A stretch of DNA of 64,000 nucleotides from positions 7,936,001-8,000,000 of the forward strand of contig CM037835.1 in the NCBI GenBank assembly GCA_021234535.1, read 5' to 3'. Of the stretch, positions 23,126 to 35,260 are shown in pieces. Under the pieces are notes generated by a model that was not told where the DNA came from, searched no databases, and worked only from the letters and a program-made list of their open reading frames with translations. Position numbers and translations under genes: made by a program. This stretch comes from Stichopus chloronotus (lineage: Eukaryota > Echinodermata > Holothuroidea > Aspidochirotida > Stichopodidae). The number at the start of each line of letters is the position of its first letter. Position 1 is the first letter of the stretch.

Positions 23126-24520
23126 GTAGACGTGTGTGAGGAGAGAAATCCGTCGACTACGGTGCGATTTTGAATGTTGAGACCTCAAGGTGTTATGTGA
23201 TCTGTCATAAGAACTTGTTGACAGTGGGAAGGAGAAATATCAGAAAGAAAATAGTTGCCACGCATGTATTTTGATAAAGCGGATTATTTTGGCAATATAG
23301 AGGATATAGGGGAGGATCACACTGTTTAAGGGAGACTGACGATTTCTCTCAAGAGCAAAGAAACACTCAAAGGAACAGGTGTTCCAGCTGGAGCAGTCCA
23401 GTTGAGAGTAAGGTTTTCAATTCCCCAATTTCTTCGCTCGAATCTTAAGAGAGGGTGTTAGGTCATTACCCAAGAACAAAGAAATTCAGTCTCAAAACAG
23501 TCCCTCGTCAGTGTCCAGAAGATTGACAGTTTCTATTCCCAGCCACTTCCCCTGCCCTAGGACAAGAACTTTCATAGCCGGTTTATCTAGATGCAAGGAG
23601 CTTTGAGGAAGAGCTCTACAACCACAGCATTACATTCAAGTTGGTTAGCCAACCAGTCCAAAGAAGAAGTTAAAGAATTTGTTTTCATACCTCTTCCAAC
23701 ACATCTATGGGAGTAACAACAAGCGTGAATTAAGAGGGACGAAGAAACTTGAAAAGATCACTTAAAGTGTTTGCCAAACTATCAGTGATGTTCCATAACA
23801 AAATAGATGGGGGTGATAATGGACAGGAAACAGGTTGTGGGCAGTTCATGGACTCGTGACTAGAGTCACTGAAAATGAGGTGAAAGACCAAATTTAGTAG
23901 CTAGCTACAAGATCTGACACTGAACAGTAAACACGTAAACCACATTAATAGACATTTTTCTTTTCAAAACTTACTCTCATTTAAAGCAGATCGTCAAGAA
24001 ATTGACACTGTTTACACAAGCATGTGTTTGTACGATACGTTCCTACATGACAACACTATGGTATGTACAAGTAACACAGTAAACAGTGATTCCATGGAAA
24101 TTTCCAGTAAAGAGTTTTTGCTCATGATTTTATGATTAGCAACTGTTGTTACGCCGCGGTACTGGATGGAATTAGATCTTTGTGTAACTTGTACAAAGCG
24201 GTAATATTTCAATTAACATTGCATGGTGGTTATTACGATATTTTCATATTTTTCATTGTATAACCTGTCATAGAAGACAAATGGTCCTTAATTACATAGT
24301 GGTAGGCTTTACAAATCAGAGAAGCAAGATGCCCGAGCTGATATTCCACCTATTTCCTGCAAATGAAAGAAGCAGTCACGTTGGTAGTAAACAGCAGTGC
24401 ATCACTGTAGGGTACGACGCAGCATGCACATATGCAAGCATGTTTTGTTTTTCATCCAATAAGGCGTTTCCATGGGAAATGTGACGTCACTGCAAAACCT
24501 CTGTACCAGGTATTACCAGG
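23126..24520. other. No gene seen
   Basis: Base composition is slightly more purine-rich at 23130-23900 than in neighbouring sequence, possibly the rest of the mobile element that supplied the SAP-like fragment. Nothing firmer can be said. Confidence 0.35.
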
Positions 24521-24544
24521 TCAGCAGCCAGTATATCAATATTT

Positions 24545-25116
24545 GCTTTTGCTTATACCAATGCAGCTTACTTGTAAACACCATATTTCAAGAAGGGAAG
24601 TGTGGACAAATCTCATATTTGGTATTTGAGTGTACCACATTGATTGGAAGGTCCCTGTTGATTTTGGTTGAGGTTAAAGGTCATTTGAGGTCAGCAGGGG
24701 TCAAATTGTAAAAATATTGTAAACAATATCTCAAGAAGGAAAACTTGGGCAGATCTCCCCGTTAGAGTGTAGGTGTATCTCATTGAGTATATAAGGATTC
24801 CATTGTCTTTGGTGAAGTTCAAAGGTCATTTGAGGTCAACAGGGTCACATTATGGAATTCTTGTAAACATCATATCTCAGCAAGGGAAGCTTGGACAGAT
24901 GTCATTTTCAGTGTGTAGATGGAGGTAGAAGGTCATTCCATGTCAACAAGGGGTCAAATTGTGAACATGTATGATCTCAAGAAAGGAAGCTTGTGCAGAT
25001 CTCATATTTCATATAAAGCATACATAGCTCAATATGTCACATGATAATGCTTATATATCAGATTCCGAAAAAAATTCTGTTAATCAGATCATCGAAACCA
25101 CAGTGCATTTCTGCAC
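24545..25116 (+). mobile_element. 145-bp satellite element with 3' hairpin (copy at 24.5 kb)
   Basis: Units with half-site clusters start at 24671, 24816 and about 24923. Each has TGTAAACA..ATATCTCA followed by GGAAGCTTGGACAGAT-like text and the AGGTCA cluster. The copy ends with GATCATCGAAACCACA and the hairpin GTGCA-TTTC-TGCAC (25103-25116), the same ending as the copy at 58.4-59.05 kb. Confidence 0.8.
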
Positions 25117-26650
25117 TCTGATGTAGCGATTTTCTTTGCAACAAAGCCTTCATCAGCACAATGAGGAGGCACGTGAAAACAGTTTGGTGTATTGCCAGTC
25201 TGCCTTTACAGATTTCTAAAAAAAACAAAAAGGTCCACACCCTCAAAATGTTCTGAAAAGTTGATGAGAAAGTAGCTTTTTTTTTTGCACCTGAAACTTT
25301 TCTGAGAAGTGTTAGGGCTCTGAGAGTAGTTCGGTCATCCAAAATGAAATGTAGGTTCGTGCCATAATTTAAAGACAGTTAGAAGTCGGTCAGGAAGATT
25401 TGCTAGCACAAGACATTTCTTTGGTTTGCTCAAGTTCTGCTATATTTTTATGTTCTAGTGCACATCTGACAAAAGGATCAGAGATTATCAGAAACTGGAA
25501 AAGTTTCAAATGAGACTAGTGGGGCACACATACACAATTGTTAGTATTGTTTTGAATAGCATAACATCTGACAAGTGAAGAGGTTCTTAAAAGAAAGAGT
25601 AATGTTTCACTGCCGGCACTTTAAACCCCATGCCAGTATCTTGTTCTTAACTCAGTTAAGATATTGCTGTTTGAAGAGATACTTCTACAGTTTTGAAAGA
25701 TTCTCAGGTTTGATGTGTAACAGTGGTAAATTATTTTAAGAAGGCTTAGTTGTTCATTGAAATGGAAAAGCTTATTCAGCCTTGAAATTTGACCCCCAGT
25801 GAAAATTCAAGATTTGGTACTAGATTTATCTTGAAGTATTTTGAAATTGAAGGCTTTTAAACTACCATAGTGTTTCTTTCAAGATAGTTAAAATAGTACA
25901 GTAAAGTAAAATAGTACAGTAAAGAAATATAAAGAATATTCAAGTAGTTGTTCTGCTGTGGCATCACAAATTCCCCATAATGCAGTGTTCCATTTTGAAG
26001 TAAAAGATACCTTAAAAGATCCATAACTTCCAAGTGGAACATGCTATTGAGATATGATTTTCACCAATAAAAAGAGAAAAATAATTCCAGTCTTCCTCCA
26101 GTGGCCAATCCCTTTAACATCAGTATTCTCTGATCTTTGCTTTGACAGGCTTTTGCACTTCTGTGAGATTTTCATATTTGCAATCCCATCTATCCTAGTA
26201 CCTTTGGTATGTCATGGAAGCTCTCTGATTTTGAAGCAACTGACTCTATTGAATCTGGTTAGGGTTGGTGGGAATATTTCCATACAAAATGTGAAAGAAT
26301 TCACAAATAAGCTTGTAGTGTTGATATTGTTGTCATGGGATTTCCGAATGGGGTTGCTGGTAGGTTACTAATAAAAAAGAAGGAAAAAACAGCAAGTCAC
26401 CCCTGGATAAATCCTCCTGGGCTATTAGGGCAATTGTCTGCCATCATTTAGTGATCATACTCAATCAGACATGTCATTCCTACTTCATCGTAAAGTGTGT
26501 GAGATATTCTAGAACTTGATGCATTAAAGGTGATGACTTGAACGTGTAGTAGTGGATTGGATTGCTTGTGGATAAAACTGTAGAACATTATGTGACTGAT
26601 ACCTTCAGTCCCATTCCTATATGCAAGAGAAACTTGTGTAAGCTGTATAG
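25117..26650. other. No gene seen
   Basis: Contains a short tandem duplication (AAAATAGTACAGTAAAG twice, about 25889-25924). The open frame at 26054-26371 has no recognisable domain. Confidence 0.45.
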
Positions 26651-26956
26651 TGGTGGTGATGATAATGATCATTACAATCAGATGATGTTGATGATAATGG
26701 TGATAATGATTAATAATGATGATGGTGGTGAAATAGTGATGATGGTGGTGATGATGTTGATGATAATGGTGATGATGTTGATGATGATAGTGATGTTAAT
26801 AGTGATGATAATGGTTATGGATATGATTAATGATGATATGAGGAGACTGATGGTGATGATGATGTTGATAAGTGTAATGATGATGAAAATGATGATAAAA
26901 ATCTTTGTGGTAATGATATTGATGATCATGATCATTCTTATGATGATGATGATGCA
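26651..26956. repeat. TGA/TGG/TAA trinucleotide-type repeat tract
   Basis: About 300 bp composed almost entirely of imperfect GAT-type triplets (TGATGATGG, TGATAATGG). The open frames across it on both strands (Met/Ile/Asp-rich) are artefacts of the repeat. Confidence 0.9.
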
Positions 26957-26999
26957 GTGGCTTGTAAACAGAAGAAAGGAATATTTCCTTTGATGACGT

Positions 27000-27560
27000 T
27001 CAAACTTGTTTTCCGTAGAGTTCAGTGATCATGTAAGGCCAGAAGAGGTCAAATCCTGAATGAACTGTAAACACTATATGACTCTTCATCTGAAACTTTG
27101 ACTGCCTAAACTTCCAACTTACTTTGTACATAGCTCTTACCGAACACAAGCTACGAACCATCTGTCATGGAGATAAAAGGTTATTACAAGGTGATATCTT
27201 TTGAAAATCATGTAAACACAACATATCTCATCACTGTAAGATTATCTAGGTAACTGTTAGTCGGTATGTGATTCCTGTTATTTTGAAGGGAGGTCATGGG
27301 TCAAATGAGGTCCACTCATGTCAGGGCCTTAAAAACTGGTAAGTTTGATATATCTATATCGATGCATTAGTTGCTTGAACTTTAAATATCATGTGGGGGT
27401 GACCCTTAGTGATGCTACAATTGCTGCTGTTTCTAGTGGAGGACAAAGGTCAGCTGAGGTCAACAGACGTCATTATCTAAAAACCTTATAAATTGAAATT
27501 TAAAGTTACCTGAATTTTAAACTGGGTATGGTTAAGGAGAGGTCTAACTCTAAACAAGCA
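27000..27560 (+). repeat. Diverged 145-bp satellite array
   Basis: It retains fragments such as ATGTAAACACAACATATCTCA and GGACAAAGGTCAGCTGAGGTCAAC-like text. It is more decayed than the other arrays and ends about where the LINE fragment begins. Confidence 0.6.
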
Positions 27561-27632
27561 ACACCATGTGAAGACAATATCTCTCTTAAAAAAAAGTAGA
27601 ACTTTCAACGTTGAAAATATATTCTAACGCTT

Positions 27633-29430
27633 GGAAATGCCCTTTCTCTGTGTAATAAGCTCGACGAGCTTCAAGCATGTACACGATATCTTCATAATTA
27701 CAGAAACTCTTCAATCCTATGTTTTTCGGAAACATGGTTCACCCCAGATAACACAAATGTTGGAATAGATGGATTTCATGTTTATAGATCAGATCATACA
27801 TCAGATTCACTAAAAGGAAAAGGAGGAGGTGTTTGTGCTTTCATAAATGACAAGTGGTGTAGCCCTAACAACGTTCATACAGTGAAAACACTCTCTACGC
27901 CGGACCTAGAGCTACTCTCTTCAACAATTCGTCCATTTTATCTTCCATGAGAATTTCCTTCAATCCATCTTAACGTTGTCTACATACCACCGTCAGCTAA
28001 TGTAGAAACTGCCCATGCAACCTTAGATGAAATGGTAGCTGAACAACACACTAAATCACCAGATGCAGTTACATTCATTACTGGAGACTTATACAGCTGT
28101 CAAAGAGGATTTCACGGGTTTAACCAATATGTTAACAAAGCCACACATGGTGACAATATTTTAGACTTACTCTATTGTTCCATGCCTGATGCTCACAAAC
28201 CCCCCTTCCACCCGCCCCTTTGTAAGCTCGGATCATAACGTCATTATGTTGTATCCTACTTATACAGCAGTGCTTTGTGACAGTAACCAATGTGTTAATA
28301 AAGCCACACGTGTTGACAATATTTTAGGCTTACTGTATTGTTCCGTGCCTGATGCTTACAAACCCACCTTCCACCCGCCGCTCGGGAGCTCGGATCACAA
28401 CGTCATTAGGTTGCATCCTACCTATACGTCAGTGCTTTCGTACTAGAGTAAGCCGATAAAGAAAACAATCAAGGTTCGGAACGATGAATTGGAGGCACGT
28501 CTCCAGGACTGCTTTGAACGAACGGATTGGGATATGTTTATAAACACTTGTGAAGATATCGAAGAACTAACAAATACCGTCAGTGAATACTTAAACTTTT
28601 GTAAAGATAATGTTGTTGAAAAGAAAACAGTGACAATATATCCCAACAACAAACCGTGGATCACATCAGATCTAAAGACAGTGATCTACAAGAAAGTGAT
28701 CTACAAGAAAAAGGCCTGTTTCAGGGAGGGCAACAAAAAACAGTTAAAAATTGTAAACCAGAAGTTAAAGAGTGAAATATTGAAAGCTAAGAACAGTTGT
28801 AGGGACAAGATCAAATGTTTTTTCAAATCAAATGATACTAGCAAAGTTTGGAAGGGTATGAAGAGTGTTCAATACTGGCTGGGATCAAAAGAAAACTAAA
28901 GAAATTACTTTGAACAATATTGGTAGAGAAGATATGTCTGATGAATTGAATATGTTTTATGCTAGATTGGATGAAAATGATTATTCAGCTGAATTGCAGT
29001 GTGTTGCTCACAGGCTCAGTAGTATTGAGAAGTCGGAAATAATTGAATTTACTAAGACTGACAGGTAGGAAAATTGAATCATTAATGTCGTCTAATCATC
29101 ATCCCCAGAGTAATCAAGTTGAATTTAGTAAACGTACAGGTAGGGCAATTGTTATCAAATGTAGGACAGAAAGATACAGAAGATCACTTTTACCACAGGC
29201 TACATTAAGTCTTGCCAACAGTTTCATAAGGAAATAAGGGCATTTGTATATTCATTTTATGTGTGGTTTTAGGTACATACTTGTCTTATAATCTTGCATT
29301 TTTAGTTTTTGACTGTTTTATGCATTTCTGTATGGTTTTTCATTGTTTCTCTTATGTTTTATATTTTATGAGATGAAATGGCACCAAATTTCTTTTTATG
29401 GTCTCTAAAGATTCTTATACCTTATACCTC
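27633..29430 (+). mobile_element. CR1/L2-type LINE fragment, internally deleted
   Basis: The + strand encodes an apurinic-endonuclease-like domain (NKLDELQACTRYL; CFSETWFTPD; GKGGGVCAFIND; VVYIPPSAN; ITGD; LDLLYC; SDHNV), then the usual linker (DCFERTDWDMF; NKPWITSDLK; FREGNKKQL). Next comes a short C-terminal tail (RTERYRRSLLPQA) and a 3' UTR ending near two CTTATAC repeats. An in-frame TGA (27948-27950), frameshifts near 28230 and a TAG at 28444 break it. The reverse-transcriptase domain expected between the linker and the tail is missing at about 29060. It is a dead element. Confidence 0.85.
28122..28444 (+). repeat. 163-bp tandem duplication inside the LINE endonuclease
   Basis: 28122-28284 and 28285-28440 are diverged tandem copies, each encoding QYVNKAT..DNIL.LLYCS.PDA and ending in the SDHNVI motif. 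The endonuclease therefore carries two copies of its catalytic SDH segment. Confidence 0.85.
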
Positions 29431-32400
29431 ATTTGTGACCCTTAATTAGGTCATAAATAATCTGAGGTGTTTGATAGAAGGTTGAATTCTAGAAACATTG
29501 TAAACATATATCGCAACTGTTTCTTTTGTGCTATTTTAGTACTGAGTTACACCTCATTGTAAGAAGATAATGCCTACACCTTTTTTTGGAGAGTGACATC
29601 CCTTCAAGGTTAGCAAATGTCAAGTACGAACAACCTTGTAGGCTTTCTAGTCAGAGACAGTCCCTTTAAAGTGAAGACCTATCGGTGACTCTTTGTACTT
29701 GTTTCCTTTGTTTTCTTGTTTTCTCCCTTCAACACTCACTTGAGATCAGCAGAATGAAACCTTTTTTTAAAATTTGAACTCTCCAGAATAAACACATTTT
29801 GACATGTACTTTTAATCGGAGATTTTTGTTGTGGATGTCTGATCATATGCCTTGTTTTTGGTCACAGTATCCAATCCTCTAAGTGAAATTTGCCAGCAAA
29901 GTCTTGACAAGTCAATTGAATTATGCTTTCATGCTGGTCTAGGTATCAGTAGCCCCTCTGGTTTCCTTTTCCTCATTCCTTTGTGTCTGCTGGTAAACTT
30001 TTCCTTTGGATAGATTTGTCTGGGCTATAAGACAGTGGATCCTGTGGTTGGTATGATCTGCCAAACCCTGCCGACAGCTGCTGCACCGCTGAGATGTAGG
30101 CCACTGCAGGCGCACAGTGCTATCGAACTATGGCGTGAACGTGATATGCATTTGACCCAAAAAGAGAGCAACTGAATGACAACTTTCTATTTTGATTGCT
30201 GGCCTTAACTACAGAGAATCTCTTGTTCCTGTCATGTGATTGATATAAAATCCATCTCCTGTGTAATTAATTACATGGCCATATGAAAGGAAATCAACTT
30301 CAAATCTACTCGTCGATCGGTTGCTCCGTGATGACCATTTCGTTCGTATTATCCATTGAGGCCTTAGGTCATTGGTAAACTGTGAATCTGTTCGGTTTTA
30401 CATGTGGGAACAAAAGTCGTGATTCCGTGTTGAATGACTTTTTGCTGAGTTTCGATTCGATAGGGTTAATAGCTATGATGTTTTCATCTCTTCACGTTCC
30501 CTGCAATAGTTCCTCACAGAATTAAAGCAAGGCTCCACATATTCTTATCCATGTCTCAGTTCAGCAGTGTCCATTGGCTTGGTGCACTTTCGACTGTTTT
30601 ATTTAATAAGATATGTAGCAGGACACTCTCCCTCAGAATGAACTCTCACCCTTGCTTTATTTTCTTTTCTCACGACTTCCTGAACTACATCAGCTTGTAT
30701 AGTTCTCCTGCTCAGTGTGTCTTTATATGAACAACACACAAGCTACAGTACCTAGTGTACCTGGCAAATGATAGATGCTCTGACAGCTGAGAAGTCTTTT
30801 GGTGCTCTGTGTCGTGTGCATTGCCAGTCTGTTGTGTATTGCAGGTTTTTGAGATGAAGGTTAACTCTAGGTTGTTTGAAGATCTTCTCCTGAAATTTGG
30901 GTCGTTCCTACCTCCCTTCTTCAACCAACCAACCAAACCAGTGTACAGTTGTTTTCATAACCTCCAAACAACTTCCTCTTTACATGATTTTTTTTTGTAT
31001 GAAAGTGTGTAGAAGACATTATCCAAATATCATTTGCACTATTAAATAGGTAAAAACTACACAGGCTAAGGTTTAATGGACTTTTTTTTTTTATTCACAT
31101 TACCAAGTTAAACTTTCGATATTTTGTCGAGATATAGTATTGTGATCAGTTGATCCACCGTAAGAAGGAGGAATGAGGAATGGCACGTAGGAGAGGAGAA
31201 AATGTAAAATAATGTGGTGGTTGACAGGTTTCATTCACCTTAGCCATGTACTTCTTTGAATAAGCCAGTGGGAAGTATACTTGTAAATGAATATGCAGTT
31301 TGTCAAAGCAGCATCACTGAATCTGTAATGACGTGATCAGTTTTTAGGTTATTTGTAAATCCAGGGCTTTGTTTCAAGAAAGTCTTACTACAATTCCCGA
31401 TACCAATCAACGGGCTACAACTTGCATAGTAGGTTTGTGATACATAGCGAGTGAGACATGGACTCTTGCATGTTTATTTCACTGACACGGTGCACCAAAG
31501 AATCATTAACATCCAAACCTGAATTTTGCTGTTTACTGCCATTTCAGTCGCCCCCTTGGAATGGTTACTGTCATTTTCGTTTATTGTGTGAGGTGTTCCA
31601 TTCACAAATTTTTTAAACTGAGAGCTCTTCTGTTGATTGTAATTTGAACCAGAACATGCACATAGAACCTGTAGCTATTTCTTACAAAGTTAATGTCACC
31701 ACATTTGGTATTAAAAACTGTGCTTTAGCTTAGCTTGTGTCATTACAGACATTAAAATTTATTATGTTGTTAAATACTTAATTTGGGTTTGAAAGTAATG
31801 CACTCTTAAAGATCCCTTTGAGGCAATATATCTTATAAACAACACATGCTCATTGCTATCGACATTTTGCTTCACAAGTCAATGTAGCACCATGTATCTT
31901 ACATACGCGCATGACAATGGAGCTATTCTTAATAGTTACATACTCTTGGTGAATTATGTCACACATTCAGAGTATATTGATAAAACTTTGATCCAGGTAG
32001 CAGTTTCAGAACCGGGTCCTGACAGCAACTGACAGACAGGTACCTGATGCAAACACCAGTATTTTTGCTGTTTGGTTACGTTAAATCAGGAAGGAGGTTC
32101 GCCCAAATAGTGGGCGCAGGTTACATTAGTTGCATTAGTCCGTAGGCAGTTTACCACTTATGGTATTGAAGAGATTGCATGAGTGTGTTTGCACAGTTAT
32201 AGTCCCTGTTTCTGTCTGTTGATATTAAGACATATGCTACTGCTGAGTTGTCAGGCCCACAGGTTGCTTTGGGACCTCTCGTAAACACACTTCAAACCCA
32301 TTCCACCCTTTTTGTTCTGCTTCGTTACCCCTGAATGAAGCAATGCAAAACATCTATTGATATGGTGCCGTGTGTCTCGGACTTTTTTTTTTCTTGTTTT

Positions 32401-32588
32401 TAGGTAAAGAAGTGTTTAGTAAATTTTGTGTGTAGCAAGTTACCTCTGCAAGTATTCTTCCAGTATCCCAAAGCTGTCGCAGATGTCACTAGGAGATATT
32501 TTTTATGTTACTGCAACTTCCAATGTAGCATTTTGGAACCCACTGTTAAGTCGTCTTTAGGCTGAGTGTTGCAGCTTGACATTATGGC
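29431..32588. other. No gene seen
   Basis: Ordinary AT-rich sequence with poly-T runs (31083, 32382). The short open frames lack support. Confidence 0.45.
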
Positions 32589-32722
32589 AACCAGTCATTT
32601 TGCCCCCTTGCAAGTTCGTCCCCAACCAGTTGGCCCAAATTACCAGTTTGCCGCATGCTGTTTACCAGTTTCCCTCCAAACAGGCCACCAGTTCGCCCCC
32701 AAGTGCAGACCAGTTCACCTCC
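32589..32722 (+). repeat. Degenerate ACCAGTT(C/T)GCCCC repeat
   Basis: ACCAGT recurs six times in about 130 bp followed by C-rich text. A 17-nt stretch at 32603-32619 is exactly the reverse complement of 35503-35519, where the same words reappear in inverted orientation. Confidence 0.65.
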
Positions 32723-32810
32723 TCATCTGTAAATGTAAATTTACATTGTTATGTTAGTGGTGATAAAGTTATGGGCTTTTCATTACATTTCATGTTTTTG
32801 GCCTCTTGTG

Positions 32811-32858
32811 TTCATTGTGTTGTTCATTGTGTTGTTCATTGTGTTGTTCATTGTGTTG
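32811..32858 (+). repeat. 12-bp tandem repeat, 4 units
   Basis: Four exact copies of TTCATTGTGTTG, followed by shortened TTCATGTG variants. Confidence 0.95.
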
Positions 32859-33254
32859 TTCATGTGTTTTTCATGTGTTTTCTCTTCTTCTTTTTTTTTT
32901 TTTCCTTTTTTTCACTTCCACACCTGATGCGTTGTTAGCGTAGTTGATTGCATGAGTGTGTATACATATATGCTGGAGAGTATATTCAGAGCGTGCTAGT
33001 TTAGGGTTGGAATTTCACCTGATATAGTCCCATACTATCCTCAAAATTTAAATTAATCATGATTTAACCTGATTGGTAAATTGACAAGTGTATTTGAGTC
33101 AGTGACATAAAATACTACTTAAAACAAACATCTTAAAAACAGCAAATGACTGGTCTTCAACTAACTTGAACATTGAGCACTAAATCATCTGAACGTTGTC
33201 ATTTCTTACAAATGGTGGCGCTATTCTAGTTCAAATTTTCCGCCTTTTTTGATA

Positions 33255-33275
33255 CCTTGCCGAAGGTAGGCAAGG
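33255..33275 (+). repeat. Hairpin at element end, CCTTGCC/GGCAAGG
   Basis: A 7-bp perfect stem around GAAGGTA. A related hairpin with changed bases lies at 37686-37706. Both are followed by a (GT)n tract and, further on, a 145-bp satellite array. Confidence 0.65.
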
Positions 33276-33339
33276 AATCTTTTCGATGGTGATTCGGTGC
33301 ATGTGCGTGCGTGTGTGTGTGTGTGTGGGTTTGTAATGA

Positions 33340-33682
33340 GCGCCGATTGGGGACACTCACAAGAAATTAGGCTTGCAACCAGGGATTTGTTAAAAAAACG
33401 GGGATATCCCCATTTCTGGATATTTTAACATAATGCAAAATGGGGTTTCAGATACGCACCCTCAAGTTTATAGCTCAATCTGACGTTTTCCCCAATTACC
33501 TGTTGTATGGATTTATTCCTGTGTATAGGGGGTGTATGTGTGTAAAAAATTATACACACAATTCCGTTTTGGGCGTGAATTGAGGATACATACAAGTCTT
33601 ATATCAGTCAAGTGGGGACATCATGTGCAAAGTGGGGATATCACCGTTTACGTGAGGAAAAGTCTGTGTCCCCAATAGGCGC
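33340..33682. mobile_element. 343-bp MITE-like element nested in a GT tract
   Basis: GCGCCGATTGGGGACAC at the left and its reverse complement (16 of 17 positions) at the right are terminal inverted repeats. (GT)n lies on both sides (33310-33330 and 33695-33724), as if the element had inserted into one microsatellite. The interior contains the palindrome GGGGATATCCCC. No coding capacity. Confidence 0.6.
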
Positions 33683-33694
33683 CCTTAACGGGCA

Positions 33695-35260
33695 CGCGTG
33701 TGTGTTTATGTGTGTGTGTATGTGAGCAAAATCTTGTGAACACTCTAGCTTTTGAAGGGAAAGTGCAAGGTAGGTCAAAGTTGGTATGTTTATAGAACAT
33801 ATAAAGATCTCAGCTGGGATTGTTTTCGGTGAAGGTCAAAGGTCATCTGAGGTCACCATCACGCAGAATGTGTACAAACTATGTTTGCAGTATCTCAGAA
33901 ATGACAAGTTGCATCATTTTCAAACTTGGGTGGTATGTACTGCCCTGCAAGTAAGTGAGATTATTAGGGTATTCTTGTAGGTCAAAGGTCATCTGGGGTC
34001 ATCAGAAGTCATAATGTAAAAAGCTTGTAAACACTCTATATTTCGAAGGGAATGTGCAAGACAGTCCAAAGTCAGTGTGGGTAGGACATTTAAAGATCTT
34101 GACTGGGATTGATTTTAGTGGATGCCAAAGGTCAACAGAGGTAATCTGCAGGCAGACTATAGACAAAACCTCATGAACCGCACATTGCACAAACTTCAAC
34201 CTTGGAGGGGATGTAGGACTTTCTAAGTAAATAAGATGACGGTGTTTCTTGAAATCAGAGGTCATGTGGGGTCGTCAGAGGTCATAACATGAAAGAAACT
34301 TGTAAACACACTATTTATAAAGGGGAGATAATTTCACTATTTACAAAGGGGAGACAATTGCACTATTTTAAGTTGTTCTTTTTAGATGGAGTATATAAAT
34401 ATCATTATTGGTTTTGGTTTGATGTGGGCCAAAGGTCACCTGAGGTCCTTGAGTACAAAGAGTTAAGACCTTTGCTGGTGTTGTTTCACTTTTCTGTCTT
34501 TTCCTATGGGTAGAAGGTATTTGAGCTTCCTTCCAAGCAAAGACTGGCAGTGCTTGCACATTTAGGAAGTTCCAATTTGAAAACTTTTACCTGTCAGTTA
34601 GGTTATAAAGTGTAGTTGCTGTACTAATTTCACAAGTCTTTGACTTATAATGATGAAACTTCATCTATGCATCATCAGCTGGCATTATGCCGGTTTTTGA
34701 TAAATGACTGTATGTCTGAAAGCATCTGTAAAGTATCTAAAAGCCCAATTTGGTTGATTAAGTTCAGCAGGTACAATACACCTTTGAGTTTCTATTTAGT
34801 ACCCAATTCAGCAGTACAGTATTTGGTATCATGCTTCTTTTATTTATTGCTCTTGTTTTGACAGTTAAAAGTGCTCACTTAGTTCTCAAAGCCATAATTG
34901 GCTTTTAATTCCTTCTGAGACATTTTTTTGTGTGGCAATGGTGATTGACCAATGACCTCTTTTGAAAATGGTGAGAAAAGGTTGACCTGGTTATCTTTCC
35001 CAGAGGAATCATTATCTGAGATACAGCTCTCCTTCTGTCATCAAACAATGTGGAAAAGATTTGTTTTCTGAGGTGGAGATAGTTGTACATCAAAGATTTC
35101 TTTTAGGGAAAGGTCTTATTGTACAATAGAGATAAATAAGTTATTACTTGGTCATATGATGGGGTAGATAGAGGAATTTATGTAGTTTATATAATTGGCA
35201 GTCATTTCAACTGTCATATGAGTATATCTCTTGTTCCTGGGAAATTTGTACTGTACCTAG
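33695..35260 (+). repeat. 1.47-kb dispersed repeat, copy 2
   Basis: It is collinear with 2335-3804, with about 110 bp extra near 34950-35060. It begins in the GT tract and ends at the same CTGTACCTAG boundary, after which the copies differ. The AGGTCA clusters at 33833, 33979 and 34122 keep the 143-146 bp period. Confidence 0.9.

Noticed and set aside
26562..26993. 143-codon Met/Asp-rich frame and its antisense Ile-rich frame
   Set aside because: Both are translations of the imperfect TGA/TGG triplet repeat.
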